DNA from: Liquorilactobacillus sucicola DSM 21376 = JCM 15457
Lineage (GTDB): Bacteria; Bacillota; Bacilli; Lactobacillales; Lactobacillaceae
Assembly: GCF_000612445.1 (NCBI RefSeq)
Contig: NZ_BALC01000008.1
Span: 30,306 to 94,305, forward strand
DNA length: 64,000 nucleotides
Direction of reading: 5' to 3'
A program made the translations under genes and the position numbers. The notes beneath the pieces were generated by a model that worked only from the letters and a program-made list of their open reading frames with translations, was not told the origin of the DNA and made no database searches. This document shows positions 19,833-31,114 of the stretch, piece after piece (positions within the stretch are counted from its first letter, which is position 1; each line of letters starts with the position of its first letter).

Positions 19833-19838
19833 TATAAT
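19833..19838 (+). promoter_or_regulatory. Extended -10 promoter of the lipoprotein gene
   Basis: TGCTATAAT, an extended -10 element, lies about 30 bases before the ribosome binding site AAGGGG. No convincing -35 is visible. Confidence 0.45.
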
Positions 19839-19877
19839 GTTGGCATAGAGATGGCCTAATTTAAGGGGATGGTGAAA

Positions 19878-20905
19878 ATGAGGAACATCGAGCAAAGAAT
19901 TCTTAGAGGAATAGGAATCATAGCGTTAGTGCTTGTGCTTGGAGCATGTTCTACTCGGCAAGAAAGTCAAAATACAGGACAAGGCTCCTCAAGTAGAACA
20001 TCACGTGTGGATGCAAGTTACCAAAAGGCACTGGATGACCTTCAAAACGATGCGCCCCAACAAGCTTACAGTCGACTAGAGAAGGAGGCTGACAAGGGCT
20101 TTAAAAATAATAAGGCGGCTATATTATATCGAAATCTGGGATATTTACTAACAGCTAAAAAAGCTGTTACAGAAAATAAATTGTCTAAAGCCGGCGAATA
20201 TTTGGCAAAGTTAGATAATGTCAATACTCCTAAGGGCTTGGTTAAGCAGATTAATGCTGTGAAAAAAGAATATCAATCTGTCAAATTGGCACGAGTGTAC
20301 TATGCAGAGATAGGTGATTACTATAATTCTCAAAAAATCTCGGCTGCTGGCGGAAGTTTGGAAGCTTTAAAATCATTGCCTTCTCGCTACCAAGCCGTAG
20401 CGGCATATCAGGCTAAGGCGCAAAAGTATGAGAATCTAATTACACAAGCCCAGGCAACGAGTACAGATACAGCAGCAACATCTTCCAGCGATACAACGCA
20501 AAATTCAAGTGCCGCTGCTACTTCTGCGAGTTCTGCTGCCACGCAGTCAACAGGCAGCGGCTATACAAATGCACGCAACTCGAAGATCGTTAGTTCAGAA
20601 TATGAGAAAAAAACAGGTAGTTCTATTTCCTCAGCAACCAATAGTCAGGTCTCCTCTGTGGCCAAAAGTTTAACAGATGCGGAGGTATTAGATAGGTTTC
20701 GTGCAGCTGCTGGGATACCGCAGGAAGCGGGAGACCAATATTATGTTCAAAAAACAGATAGTGACAATTATCAGATTGAGATCAGACATACCAGCCTAAT
20801 AATACAGCAGTTTCGAATTTGAAGGGGATGTACCGTTTCACATTATCAACACAAGTTGTACAAAAAATGAATGAGGTTTCAGGTCAGTATGTTCGAGTAA
20901 ACTAA
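19878..20905 (+). pseudogene. Secreted lipoprotein with Ser/Thr/Ala-rich linker, frame broken by one missing base
   Basis: The start at ATG 19878 (AAGGGG at 9 bases) gives a signal peptide with lipobox LGAC around residue 24. The mature part has a helical region of about 130 residues, then a Ser/Thr/Ala-rich linker and a C-terminal domain. The frame stops early at 20822, but restoring one C in AGCC(C)TAAT near 20795 extends it to TAA 20903-20905. The added 38 residues include NLKGMYRFTLSTQVV. The full protein is about 342 residues. I do not recognise a specific function. It lies after the YibE/F pair and may be surface exposed. Confidence 0.75.
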
Positions 20906-20962
20906 GTAAGAAGCGCAGCGACAGCTTGGGAGATAAATTAATAAATATTACTGGAGAATTAT

Positions 20963-21328
20963 ATGCAACGACTTAAACAGAAAATCTATTTAAAAACGGT
21001 GAGCGTAACACTGCTGCTGGCAGTTGTTTTTTCCGTAGCAGCAAAGTTTGTGCTTGATACCTTGCTGATTTCAAATATTTTGTTTGCAAGCGGTCTTTTG
21101 CTGGTTTGTGTCAGTATCGCTGATCTCTTGTTGAAGGCTCATTTGTTTGCAGGATGGTTTCAACACAAGAAAAAAGGGGAAACGGATGAAGAATATCGTG
21201 AGAACAAAATCAAAGTTGAAGAAGTTGGCAGCTTAAAAAATGGACCAATTCGCAGCAGTAAGTTTGGCAGAAGCTGCTTAGCAATTGGCAGTTGCTTGAT
21301 ACTTTTTTCAATCTGGGTAACTTTTTAG
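20963..21328 (+). CDS. Small membrane protein, DUF3899-like
   Basis: A 121-residue protein with two hydrophobic segments near residues 12-30 and 35-52, a charged central part (GETDEEYRENKIKVEEVG), and a third hydrophobic segment at the C-terminus. The layout resembles DUF3899 proteins of Firmicutes, but that assignment is from memory of the layout, not a search. It follows the lipoprotein by about 60 bases and is ended by a terminator at 21371. Confidence 0.6.
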   Translation: MQRLKQKIYLKTVSVTLLLAVVFSVAAKFVLDTLLISNILFASGLLLVCVSIADLLLKAHLFAGWFQHKKKGETDEEYRENKIKVEEVGSLKNGPIRSSKFGRSCLAIGSCLILFSIWVTF

Positions 21329-21370
21329 TTCTCGAGGTACGAGTTTGAGACTATATTCAAAGCTATAAAA

Positions 21371-21435
21371 AGGGAGCATATTAATACCGTTGAACTTTTT
21401 TACTCAAAGTCTAACGGTTAATATGCTCTCTTTGA
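21371..21435. terminator. Bidirectional terminator between convergent genes
   Basis: AGGGAGCATATTAATACCGTT and AACGGTTAATATGCTCTCT can pair with a two-base bulge around a 21-base loop. It lies between a plus-strand membrane protein gene and the minus-strand HD-domain gene. Confidence 0.7.
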
Positions 21436-21464
21436 AGTTAACTTGTAACTAGTAGTAAAAAGCC

Positions 21465-22799
21465 TTACGCCAGTGTGCTGATACGGCCATTTTTTATATA
21501 TTTCTGGAACTCTTGGTAAATAGGAGCGAAAACTTCGACCTGTGTCGATTGAGCGAGCATTTCTTTAGGAAAGAAGAATCTTTCATCACCGGAAACCTTG
21601 CCTGTGATTGCGGCAACCAGACTACTAACAGTTGAGAGTTCAACCAGAGTTCCATCGTCTTGCATTAATTCAATTTGAGTACGCTGTTTTTTGCTTGCGG
21701 GATCGTAAGCATCATATGGAAGATCATAGCTATTATTAGTCGCAGTATAATAGGTGGGATCATAGCCTGCTTCATTGACTAGCTTGCGTAATTTTGGTAA
21801 TAAGGCGTCTGTCTTAGAATTAAAACGGACGGATTTTAGAGGCTTGCGATTGAGGAAACGCTTAGCTAGGTCACTGAGAATTCTATCAGGACTATCGCAC
21901 CAGTGAATAAAGTAAGTTGTTAAAACACCATCGTCAAGTTTCAAATAATCGGTCAAGTTAAAGTTATGTTCGAAAAAAGGCAGCAATAGATGTGGGGTAA
22001 TGGATGTGGTCAAAGAACCATTTTCATACAAGAATTTGGCTCGTTTCAAAAGATGGCTTAAGATTACCTCCATTGAACGTGAAACTGGATGGAAGTACAC
22101 TTGCTGGTACATTTGAAAACGGCTGACAATGTAATCTTCAACTGCGTGCATTCCACTGATATGAAAAGTGATCCCGTTTTTATATGGGCGCATTACACGA
22201 AGTATGCGTGTTAAATCAAATGTTCCGTAATTTGTCCCAGTATAATAGGAATCTCGTAGAAGATAATCCATCCGATCAGCATCTATTTGACTAGAAATCA
22301 TTTGAACGACCTGGGGGTTAGGGTATGTTTTTTGAATAACACTGGCAACCTCCTGGGGAAAAGTGGCTGAAACACGACTTAAGACTTGATTTACCTCAGT
22401 TGTTGCAGATGTCAGGATTGAGGCTGTTATAGCTTCATGATCTGTATGAAAAATATGTTCGAAAGTGTGAGAGTAAGGCCCGTGGCCTATATCGTGAAGC
22501 AGTGCTGCACACAAAGCTACTAATCGTTCATGATCATCCCATAAACCGTCTCCCGCTTTTCTTGTAGGGTAATTTCGTTGAAAAAGATCGCATATTTGGC
22601 GTGTAATTTCATAAACTCCCACAGAGTGTGTGAAGCGGGAATGTTCGGCTCCATGAAATGTACTGTTAGAAGTTCCAAGCTGATGGACTCGACGAAGGCG
22701 TTGGAACTCACGGGTATTAATCAAATCAAGTATAACCTGATGTTGAATAAAAATATAATTGTGAATTGGATCTCTTAGAACTTTTTCCATAGGTAACAT
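21465..22799 (-). CDS. HD-domain phosphohydrolase (YwfO/dGTPase-like)
   Basis: A 444-residue metal-dependent phosphohydrolase. HD motifs are clear: an upstream His in HSRFTHSVGV, then LLHDIGHGPYSHTFEH, and a later Asp in SQIDADRMDYLLRDSYYTG. The opening KVLRDPIHNYIFI and the QRLRRVHQLGTS block are typical of the YwfO/dNTP triphosphohydrolase-related family. ATG 22799 has no strong ribosome binding site, and an ATG three codons later is possible. It is a monocistronic minus-strand gene. Probable substrate is a (deoxy)nucleoside triphosphate, by family only. Confidence 0.85.
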   Translation of the reverse strand: MLPMEKVLRDPIHNYIFIQHQVILDLINTREFQRLRRVHQLGTSNSTFHGAEHSRFTHSVGVYEITRQICDLFQRNYPTRKAGDGLWDDHERLVALCAALLHDIGHGPYSHTFEHIFHTDHEAITASILTSATTEVNQVLSRVSATFPQEVASVIQKTYPNPQVVQMISSQIDADRMDYLLRDSYYTGTNYGTFDLTRILRVMRPYKNGITFHISGMHAVEDYIVSRFQMYQQVYFHPVSRSMEVILSHLLKRAKFLYENGSLTTSITPHLLLPFFEHNFNLTDYLKLDDGVLTTYFIHWCDSPDRILSDLAKRFLNRKPLKSVRFNSKTDALLPKLRKLVNEAGYDPTYYTATNNSYDLPYDAYDPASKKQRTQIELMQDDGTLVELSTVSSLVAAITGKVSGDERFFFPKEMLAQSTQVEVFAPIYQEFQKYIKNGRISTLA

Positions 22800-22927
22800 T
22801 TTGTCTCTGTATGCTGTGATAATAATTCAACTCCTTACGCTTTAATGGTCACGTAGTCTGTATCTCTAATTATAACTTAAACTTCTGCGCCGTGCACTGT
22901 TCTCTAAAAAATGTAAACCGTAAAATA

Positions 22928-22957
22928 GTGACGAAATTTGCTTATTTGAGATATAAT
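22928..22957 (+). promoter_or_regulatory. Promoter of the DUF1934 gene
   Basis: TATAAT (22952-22957) with GTGACG 18 bases upstream, about 25 bases before the ribosome binding site GGTGGTGGAGA. Confidence 0.5.
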
Positions 22958-22989
22958 GAAGAGAGAACAAGAAAAGGTGGTGGAGACTT

Positions 22990-23412
22990 TTGGCGAAAGG
23001 AACTCCAGTTCTGATATATTTACAAACACAACGAAATCAAGATGGTCAGGTCAGTGACTACGCTAAGAAATTCCAAGGGCAATTATTTCAAATTGGCCCA
23101 TCGCTTTATTTACGTTATCTTGAAGAAGATGAGAAGGCAACAGTAACATTTAAAATCTCCGAAAATGGTATTGTTCAATTAACACGTAAGCAAGAAGATA
23201 TTCAAATGAAGTTATACTTTGGCAACAAGCAGCGAATAGCTGCTTTGTACCGCACGTCAGTCGGAGATGTCCCAATTGAGACAATCACACCTAACTTGAA
23301 CGTTACGTTGCGGGATAATCCTTTGTCCGGTGTTATTAAAATTGACTATTTGTTGTACAATGGGGCAGAGTTACTAGGAGATTATAAATTAAGATTGCAA
23401 TTTACAGCATAA
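22990..23412 (+). CDS. DUF1934 beta-barrel protein (YwiB-like)
   Basis: A 140-residue protein beginning at a TTG codon after GGTGGTGGAGA. The pattern TPVLIYLQTQRNQDGQ ... YLRYLEEDEKATVTFKISENGIVQLTR, plus the C-terminal VTLRDNPLSGVIKIDYLLYNGAELLGDYKLRL, matches the DUF1934 family, whose members form a calycin-like small beta barrel. It directly precedes rpoE, as is common in lactobacilli. Molecular role unknown. Confidence 0.8.
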   Translation: MAKGTPVLIYLQTQRNQDGQVSDYAKKFQGQLFQIGPSLYLRYLEEDEKATVTFKISENGIVQLTRKQEDIQMKLYFGNKQRIAALYRTSVGDVPIETITPNLNVTLRDNPLSGVIKIDYLLYNGAELLGDYKLRLQFTA

Positions 23413-23456
23413 AATTGTATGATTGAGTCTAGACTGTAGAAGGGACGTGTACCAGT

Positions 23457-24029
23457 TTGGAGCTAGAAAAATTCAAGGATGCCAACAAAAATGAATTATC
23501 TATGATCGAAGTTGCTCGTGTGATTTTGAAACGTCACGGGGATGTGATGCCCTTTGCTGACTTGACAAACGAGATTCAAGAGTATCTTGGAAAAAGTGAT
23601 GAGGAGATAAGAGAACGTCTTTCTCAATTTTATACAGATTTAAATATCGATGGCAGTTTCATTTCGTTGGGAGATAATCTTTGGGGATTACGCTCCTGGT
23701 ATCCGTATGATTCTATTGATGAAGCTGTTATTCATGTTGAAGATGAAGAAACTGATATGCCTAAGGGCAAAAAGCGCAAAAAGGTTAATGCTTTTATGGC
23801 TGATGCAGCTGATGATGATGATGTTATTGATTATAACAACGATGATCCTGAGGATGAAAGCTTGGATGTTGATTATGATTCTGATGATGAAGATCACGAA
23901 TTAAAAGAGTACAGCAATGATTTGAATGATATTGATGACCCTGAGGATGAGGAAGAACTACCAGATGGAATTGAAGGGCAGTTGTCTGAATTATCTGATG
24001 ATGAGATAGATGACGATGATAATGAATAA
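23457..24029 (+). CDS. rpoE: RNA polymerase delta subunit
   Basis: Delta subunit of Gram-positive RNA polymerase, which increases promoter selectivity and polymerase recycling. It is 190 residues from a TTG start. Residues 1-90 form the ordered domain ([34 protein letters not shown]). From about residue 95 the chain is an unstructured tail made mostly of Asp and Glu. The tail's many GAT codons give a low-complexity DNA stretch. It lies in the expected place just upstream of pyrG and is followed by a strong terminator. Confidence 0.95.
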   Translation: MELEKFKDANKNELSMIEVARVILKRHGDVMPFADLTNEIQEYLGKSDEEIRERLSQFYTDLNIDGSFISLGDNLWGLRSWYPYDSIDEAVIHVEDEETDMPKGKKRKKVNAFMADAADDDDVIDYNNDDPEDESLDVDYDSDDEDHELKEYSNDLNDIDDPEDEEELPDGIEGQLSELSDDEIDDDDNE

Positions 24030-24118
24030 TTGATGCTTGACTGTGCGATAGTTTTTTTGTAAAATTCTTATTGGGCGCCTTGCATGCGAGTGTTAGGGCA
24101 TTGTACGGAGATATGTTT

Positions 24119-25829
<1,711 letters not shown>

Positions 25830-25912
25830 TTAGAGATGGACTTGTTTCAAGTTAAGACAAATGTGGTATCCTAAGAATGTAAGTAATTATGAATATCTTG
25901 GGAGGGATCATA

Positions 25913-26116
25913 ATGAGTGCAGGTAACCAAGCGGACTCTCTGGGAGAAAAACTGGTGTTGTTTCAAGAAAAATTTCATGTAACTGATGCAGCAATATCTT
26001 TGGCGAGTCATCTGTCTGTTGAAAAAGTTCATGGTATAAAGGTGAATAAATATTTGCCAGACGATGAGGAAAAAAAGCTGTTGTTGGAATTTGTTAACAA
26101 TTATACTGAAAAATAG
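25913..26116 (+). CDS. Small conserved-looking protein of unknown function
   Basis: A 67-residue protein from ATG 25913, which has GGGAGGG 7 bases upstream. The longer frame starting at 25889 lacks a ribosome binding site. It is predicted to be mostly helical: LGEKLVLFQEKFHVTDAAISLASHL then EKVHGIKVN and a charged C-terminal helix. The first part could form a helix-turn-helix-like fold, but I do not recognise the family. It sits between pyrG and murA and is closed by a terminator at 26166. Confidence 0.65.
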   Translation: MSAGNQADSLGEKLVLFQEKFHVTDAAISLASHLSVEKVHGIKVNKYLPDDEEKKLLLEFVNNYTEK

Positions 26117-26165
26117 TGAAAGTGTAGTGTTTGGTTAATACACTATTTGAATACAGAAAAAATGA

Positions 26166-26217
26166 GAAACACCTTTAGGGTTAAAGCAAGATACTTTGAC
26201 TCTAGGGTGTTTTTTTA
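26166..26217 (+). terminator. Terminator after the small gene following pyrG
   Basis: AAACACCTTTAGGGTTAAAG pairs imperfectly with CTTTGACTCTAGGGTGTT, followed by seven T residues. The next 265 bases up to the murA promoter are AT-rich and I see nothing else in them. Confidence 0.8.
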
Positions 26218-26461
26218 GTCGAAATTTAAAATATTTATTAAAATGCGGCGATAATGACAAAACTATCTGAAATGAAACACTAAAATTATTAGAAACGCTA
26301 GATTAACTGTTGCTTTACGCATACATATTTTAAAATAGACAATATATTTTTGATGAAAATTTGAGAATAATTATGTTAATTTAACTGTTTTAGATTGAAA
26401 CAGTAGCTGCTATCTTGTATGATGAGTAAAGGCACATTTTGTGCCTTATGTTAGCGTACAT

Positions 26462-26489
26462 TTGATTTTTTGAATTTTTTACGTATGAT
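26462..26489 (+). promoter_or_regulatory. Possible murA promoter
   Basis: TTGATT (26462-26467) and TATGAT (26484-26489) with a 16-base spacer, about 55 bases upstream of murA. Confidence 0.45.
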
Positions 26490-26545
26490 TTTAACAGAGT
26501 TGAGATTTCTTATTGTTTAATAGTCGAGTGGGGATTTATAGAAAA

Positions 26546-27826
26546 ATGAAAAAAATGATTATTAGAGGAGGGCAGAAACTGTCAGGCGAAGTCACAATCG
26601 GCGGAGCGAAAAATAGTACAGTTGCCCTTATACCAGCCGCGATTCTAGCGGATACTCCAGTTACGTTTGATTCTGTTCCTGATATTTTAGATGTACATAA
26701 CTTAATGTTGATTTTAAAATCAATGAATGTTACGTCAACATTTAACCACGGAGAATTAAGTGTTGATCCTACTAAAATAAAAAAAGTTCCGCTTCCTGGC
26801 GGAGCAATCAAAAGTCTTCGTGCTTCTTATTACTTTATGGGTGCGCTTCTCGGACGCTTCGGGGAAGCAATTGTCGGTTTTCCAGGCGGAGATAATATAG
26901 GCCCACGTCCAATTGATCAGCATATTAAGGGATTTGAGGCTCTTGGTGCAAAGGTTATTGAGCAAAATGATGCGGTGCATATCAAAACCGGCGTAGAAGG
27001 ACTCCATGGGGCACGTATTTTCTTTGATATTGTTTCGGTTGGAGCGACAATCAATGTCCTTTTAGCCGCAGTCAAGGCAAAGGGAACAACGATTATTGAA
27101 AATGCCGCCAAAGAGCCCGAAATAGTTGATCTCGCAACATTTTTGAACAATATGGGTGCACAAATACGTGGTGCGGGAACAGATGTGATTCGGATTAAGG
27201 GAGTCGACAGTCTTCAAGCAACGAATACACATACGATTATTCCAGATCGGATTGAGGCCGGCACTTACCTATCTTTTGCGGCGGCTAATGGCAACGGTGT
27301 TTTAGTTAAAAATGTTATTACTGAGCATCTGGAACCGTTTATTGCTAAGTTGGTAGAAATGGGTGTTTATCTTGAGGTCAATGAAGATAGCATTTATGTT
27401 AGGGGAGGAGAGCAGTTAACTCCAGTGACAGTTAAAACGGCTCCTTTTCCAGGTTTTGCGACCGACTTGCAGCAGCCGATAACACCGCTATTGATGAAAG
27501 CTCATGGGGAAAGCAAGATTATTGATACGCTTTACCCTGAAAGGATCAAGCACATTCCAGAAATGCAGCGAATGGGCGGTGTAATTTCAAGTGATAATGG
27601 TATCATCACGGTGGGCTATTCCGACGCTTTGCAGGGCACAACAGTTGAGGCAAGTGAAATTAGGGCAGGTGTTTCCTTGTTAGGGCTTGCTTTGATGTCT
27701 AAGGGAACAACAACGATCGTTAATGCTGAAAATATTTTACGAGGTTATGAGCGGATTGTTGAGAAGCTGCGCGGCTTATCAGTTGATATTCAAATCGTCG
27801 AAAAAAATGGTGATTTGCAAAAATAA
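26546..27826 (+). CDS. murA: UDP-N-acetylglucosamine 1-carboxyvinyltransferase with Asp in place of the catalytic Cys
   Basis: First committed step of peptidoglycan synthesis: transfers enolpyruvyl from PEP to UDP-GlcNAc. About 426 residues. Family blocks are [49 protein letters not shown] and a C-terminal [17 protein letters not shown]. The loop that usually reads GGC(A/N)IG(A/P)RP reads GGDNIGPRP here, so the fosfomycin target Cys115 is Asp. This predicts an active but fosfomycin-insensitive enzyme. ATG 26546 is the likely start, although the ribosome binding site (GTGGGG) is weak and ATG 26555 is possible. Followed closely by rho. Confidence 0.94.
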   Translation: MKKMIIRGGQKLSGEVTIGGAKNSTVALIPAAILADTPVTFDSVPDILDVHNLMLILKSMNVTSTFNHGELSVDPTKIKKVPLPGGAIKSLRASYYFMGALLGRFGEAIVGFPGGDNIGPRPIDQHIKGFEALGAKVIEQNDAVHIKTGVEGLHGARIFFDIVSVGATINVLLAAVKAKGTTIIENAAKEPEIVDLATFLNNMGAQIRGAGTDVIRIKGVDSLQATNTHTIIPDRIEAGTYLSFAAANGNGVLVKNVITEHLEPFIAKLVEMGVYLEVNEDSIYVRGGEQLTPVTVKTAPFPGFATDLQQPITPLLMKAHGESKIIDTLYPERIKHIPEMQRMGGVISSDNGIITVGYSDALQGTTVEASEIRAGVSLLGLALMSKGTTTIVNAENILRGYERIVEKLRGLSVDIQIVEKNGDLQK

Positions 27827-27851
27827 TCATTAACGAGCAAGCTGGTGTCAA

Positions 27852-29161
27852 TTGGTGTCTGAAGGGGAGAGTATTACGGAAAATCTAACATTGGTTGATT
27901 TAAAGAATAAAACTTTAAAAGAGATTTACGGCTATGCCCGTGAATTTAAAATACCATACTATAGTCAAATGAATAAAAAAGAACTTTCACTCGCTGTGAT
28001 TAGAGCACAGGCGGAAAAGCAAGGTTTTTACTATATGTCTGGTGTTTTGGACATAACTTCACAGCAAGATGGATATGGCTTTTTGCGACCAATCAACTAT
28101 GGCTCCTCACAAGAGGATATTTATATTTCTTCTTCTCAAATACGCCGCTTCGGACTGCGTAATGGTGACCTAGTAGCAGGTAAGGCACGTCCACCTAAAC
28201 CCAAAGAGCGTTATTATGGTTTGATGCATGTAGACAGTGTGAATGGAAAACATCCGGAAGAAGCTAAGCAACGGCCACATTTCCCAGCATTAACGCCGTT
28301 GTATCCGAATAGACAGATGATTTTAGAGACAGCACGTGGTCAAATAGCAACACGCATCATCGATTTGTTCGCTCCGATTGGTTTTGGACAGCGTGGTTTG
28401 ATCGTTGCACCGCCTAAAGCGGGCAAAACAAGCCTGTTGAAGGCGATTGCCAATGGAATTACCAGAAACTACCCGCAAGCCAAGTTGTTGCTGCTCTTGG
28501 TTGACGAACGCCCAGAAGAAGTTACTGATTTGGAACGCACAATTGATGGTGAAGTTGTTTATTCAACGTTTGATCAAAAACCGGAAAATCATGTTAGAGT
28601 CTCTGAATTGGTTCTTGAGCGAGCAATGAGGCTCGTGGAGGATAAACAAGATGTGGTGATTTTGTTGGATTCGTTAACACGCTTGGCACGTGCATATAAC
28701 TTGACTGTTCCCCCTAGTGGCAGAACACTTTCGGCGGAATTGATCCTGCGGCACTTTTTAAGCCAAAAAAGTTTTTCGGTGCAGCACGTAATATTGAAGA
28801 AGGTGGCAGTCTAACGATTTTAGCGACTTCATTGGTTGATACTGGAAGTCGGATGGACGATGTTATTTATGAAGAATTTAAGGGAACTGGCAATCAAGAG
28901 TTTCAGCTAACACGGGATTTAGCTGAGCGGCGTATTTTCCCAGCGGTCGATTTGAAAAAGTCTGGGACACGGAAAGAAGAATTGCTGTTAGGTAAAGACT
29001 GTCTAGATTTTATGTGGAAATTACGTAAATCGTTATCGAATGATGTGTTAAGAAGCACAGAACAAGTAATTAAATCGCTGAAAGAAACTAAAAATAACAG
29101 AGAGTTTATTGAAGAATTTGAAAATAAGCTAAACAGGCGAGGAGATAACAAAAAAAGATAA
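27852..29161 (+). pseudogene. rho: Transcription termination factor Rho, frame broken by one missing base
   Basis: Hexameric RNA-dependent ATPase that ends transcription. From a TTG at 27852 the first 320 residues contain the Rho N-terminal domain, the cold-shock-like RNA-binding domain (GVLDITSQQDGYGFLR), the Walker A block IVAPPKAGKTSLLKAI and Walker B VVILLDSLTRLARAYN. The frame shifts near 28742 (GG to G). With one G restored it reads [19 protein letters not shown] and continues through [17 protein letters not shown] to the stop at 29161, about 436 residues. Nothing else is damaged, so an indel error is likely. Confidence 0.93.
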
Positions 29162-29190
29162 TTGCGTGCATTGTTTTTTCGTGATACAAT
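29162..29190 (+). promoter_or_regulatory. rpmE2 promoter
   Basis: TTGCGT (29162-29167), a 17-base spacer and TACAAT (29185-29190) with a TGA extension, about 70 bases upstream of rpmE2. Confidence 0.65.
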
Positions 29191-29258
29191 ATCTTGAGTT
29201 GTGGTACTGAGAATAACTCTGATTCAGCAAATGATTCAGGGCAAAGGAGAGTAATATA

Positions 29259-29510
29259 ATGAAACCAGGAATTCACCCAGATTATCATAAAGTTGTTTTT
29301 CAAGATTCAGCAACAGGTTATAAATTTATCTCTGGTTCTACAAAGAACTCAGAGGAAACAATTGAATGGGAAGATGGAAATAAATACCCATTGATCCGTG
29401 TTGAAATTTCGTGTGACTCACATCCATTCTACACAGGTCGTCAAAAATTCACGCAAGCAGATGGTCGTGTGGATCGTTTCAACAAGAAGTACGGTTTTAC
29501 AAACAAATAA
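29259..29510 (+). CDS. rpmE2: 50S ribosomal protein L31 type B
   Basis: An 83-residue L31 paralogue. It opens [20 protein letters not shown] and contains [15 protein letters not shown] and a C-terminal [11 protein letters not shown]. Zinc-binding CxxC pairs of the type A form are absent, so this is the zinc-independent B type. It follows rho as in Bacillus, with its own promoter, and ends in a strong terminator. Confidence 0.95.
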   Translation: MKPGIHPDYHKVVFQDSATGYKFISGSTKNSEETIEWEDGNKYPLIRVEISCDSHPFYTGRQKFTQADGRVDRFNKKYGFTNK

Positions 29511-29534
29511 GAAATCTTTTATTTATATTAAAGA

Positions 29535-29578
29535 AGGAGCTGTGCCAAAAGTTAACTTTTGGCACAGCTCCTCTTTTT
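29535..29578 (+). terminator. Terminator after rpmE2
   Basis: A perfect 38-base palindrome (arms AGGAGCTGTGCCAAAAGTT and its complement) followed by CTTTTT. Confidence 0.92.
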
Positions 29579-29690
29579 ATTCCGTATAAACGTGTTCCAT
29601 AAGTCAAAATTCTCCGTCTAGTTTCGAATTACTCATAGCAAAGTACTCGCTATGTTCGTAATTTCGAGTTAGTACTCACATTTTCCTGAC
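29535..29690 (+). repeat. Interspersed terminator-linked repeat, copy 3
   Basis: The rpmE2 terminator hairpin plus the tail CGTATAAACGTGTTCCATAAG. After it come a second hairpin (AATTAC..CATAGC / GCTATG..GTAATT in reverse reading) and GAGTTAGTACTC. It matches copy 1 in the tail and copy 2 in tail and second hairpin. Confidence 0.6.
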
Positions 29691-29708
29691 TTATGTCACA
29701 TCCTCCTT

Positions 29709-29741
29709 GAACTGGCAAAAGTAATTTTGCCAGTTCTTTTT
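29709..29741 (+). terminator. Second hairpin terminator downstream of rpmE2
   Basis: Arms GAACTGGCAAAA / TTTTGCCAGTTC with a GTAA loop, followed by TTTTTG. The remaining 137 bases before the MFS gene stop contain nothing I can identify. Confidence 0.85.
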
Positions 29742-29878
29742 GTTTAAGTTGGAATACGCGAATGAACGTTATCCAGCATTCAACAGTTACCCCCCTGTGA
29801 ATTGCTGATAGTTAGAACCCAAACTAGGTTCGAAATGCAAACTTAAGATTCAAAGGACACCACTTATCATTACACAGT

Positions 29879-31114
29879 CTATTTATTGCGGAGTTGTAGT
29901 GTGTTTTTAGTTGCAAAGCTAACCCAGAAAAAGCCTAAGAAGAGGATGAATGCAGTTGAAATGAAGACACCGTTGTAATCCCAGACACCTGAAATACTAG
30001 AGCCAATTAGGGGACCTGCAACACTTCCTAGGGCCTGAAATGACTGATTGTAACTGAAAATTCTCCCAGTTGCAGATGCAGGAGTGTTCTTAGCCAGAAG
30101 TGTTTGAACAGCAGGCAGCATTGCAGCGTTAGAAACACCGATCAAAAAGCGCAGGGACCCGAATTGCCATATATTAGCAACAAAAGCCATTGGTATGAAA
30201 ATAGCTATTGCAAAAAGCATTCCCAATTTAAGAATACGCTCGGTACCTATTTTGTCTCCCATAGTTCCTAGACGAGGCGCCGCTAAAAGAGTTGCGATGC
30301 CTGGGATAGAGGCAACGATTCCACTGGCAATCGTGATGGGCCCATTATTATGCATAATCTCGCGGACATATAGGCTGATAATAGGACTGATCGAGAAATT
30401 TCCTAGTTGAATTAAAAATGTTGCGACAAGCATCCCTATGACTAGCTTGGTGTTTTTTAGTTCACGAAAAATTTCCCGGGAGTTTTTAACATCTTCTGTG
30501 TTCAATGGTGTGTAAGTTTCATGAACAAAAAAAGCACTTAGCAGAAAAACTAGAATCAAAATAATTCCAGTTATCAAAAAGGTGATGCGATATCCAAAAA
30601 TTGCTGCAATGACACCGCCAACGAAAGGCCCGAATAAAGTTCCACTGACGGAACCAGTGGTCAAAATACCCAGAGCCTTGCCGCTTTGATCTTTCGGTGT
30701 TTCCGTGGCTACTAACGCGTTAGCGTTGCTGATGTAGCCGGAGAATACACCTTGAATGAGTCGCAGAATGATCAGTTGATAAACATTAGTGACAAATCCC
30801 ATGAGACCGATTACAAATGCCATTCCTAAGGAGGCACGAAGAATCATTATTTTTCGGCCTTTGCGATCGGCCAAACGGCCCCAAAATGGTGAAATAATGG
30901 CTGTTACTAAAAAAGTTGAAGCGTAAGTCAAGCCGCTGTAAAAGTTTAGCTGGCTAGTGGAGAATTTACCCAATGTATCAATGTAAAGGGATAAAAAAGG
31001 CATTACTAGGCTAAAAGCAATTCCGGCCATAAAAGTTCCAAACCAAAGAACAATTAAATTTTTCTCCCATCTTTGTCGTGGACGTAGTAATTTATGTTTT
31101 AATCGAACGAACAT
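29879..31114 (-). CDS. MFS multidrug-type efflux transporter (DHA1 family)
   Basis: A 411-residue major facilitator with 12 predicted membrane segments. The inter-helix motif A, GRLADRKGRK, lies near residues 79-88. The GTLFGPFVGG and GRIFSYNQSFQALGSVAGPLIG blocks are typical of 12-helix drug:H+ antiporters of the PmrA/MdtG group. It starts one base after the stop of the upstream helicase gene, so both are likely in one transcript. The substrate cannot be told from sequence. Confidence 0.85.
   Translation of the reverse strand: MFVRLKHKLLRPRQRWEKNLIVLWFGTFMAGIAFSLVMPFLSLYIDTLGKFSTSQLNFYSGLTYASTFLVTAIISPFWGRLADRKGRKIMILRASLGMAFVIGLMGFVTNVYQLIILRLIQGVFSGYISNANALVATETPKDQSGKALGILTTGSVSGTLFGPFVGGVIAAIFGYRITFLITGIILILVFLLSAFFVHETYTPLNTEDVKNSREIFRELKNTKLVIGMLVATFLIQLGNFSISPIISLYVREIMHNNGPITIASGIVASIPGIATLLAAPRLGTMGDKIGTERILKLGMLFAIAIFIPMAFVANIWQFGSLRFLIGVSNAAMLPAVQTLLAKNTPASATGRIFSYNQSFQALGSVAGPLIGSSISGVWDYNGVFISTAFILFLGFFWVSFATKNTLQLRNK

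Noticed and set aside
26219..26461. Possible small RNA in the AT-rich gap before murA
   Set aside because: No terminator, promoter pair or stable hairpin could be made out.
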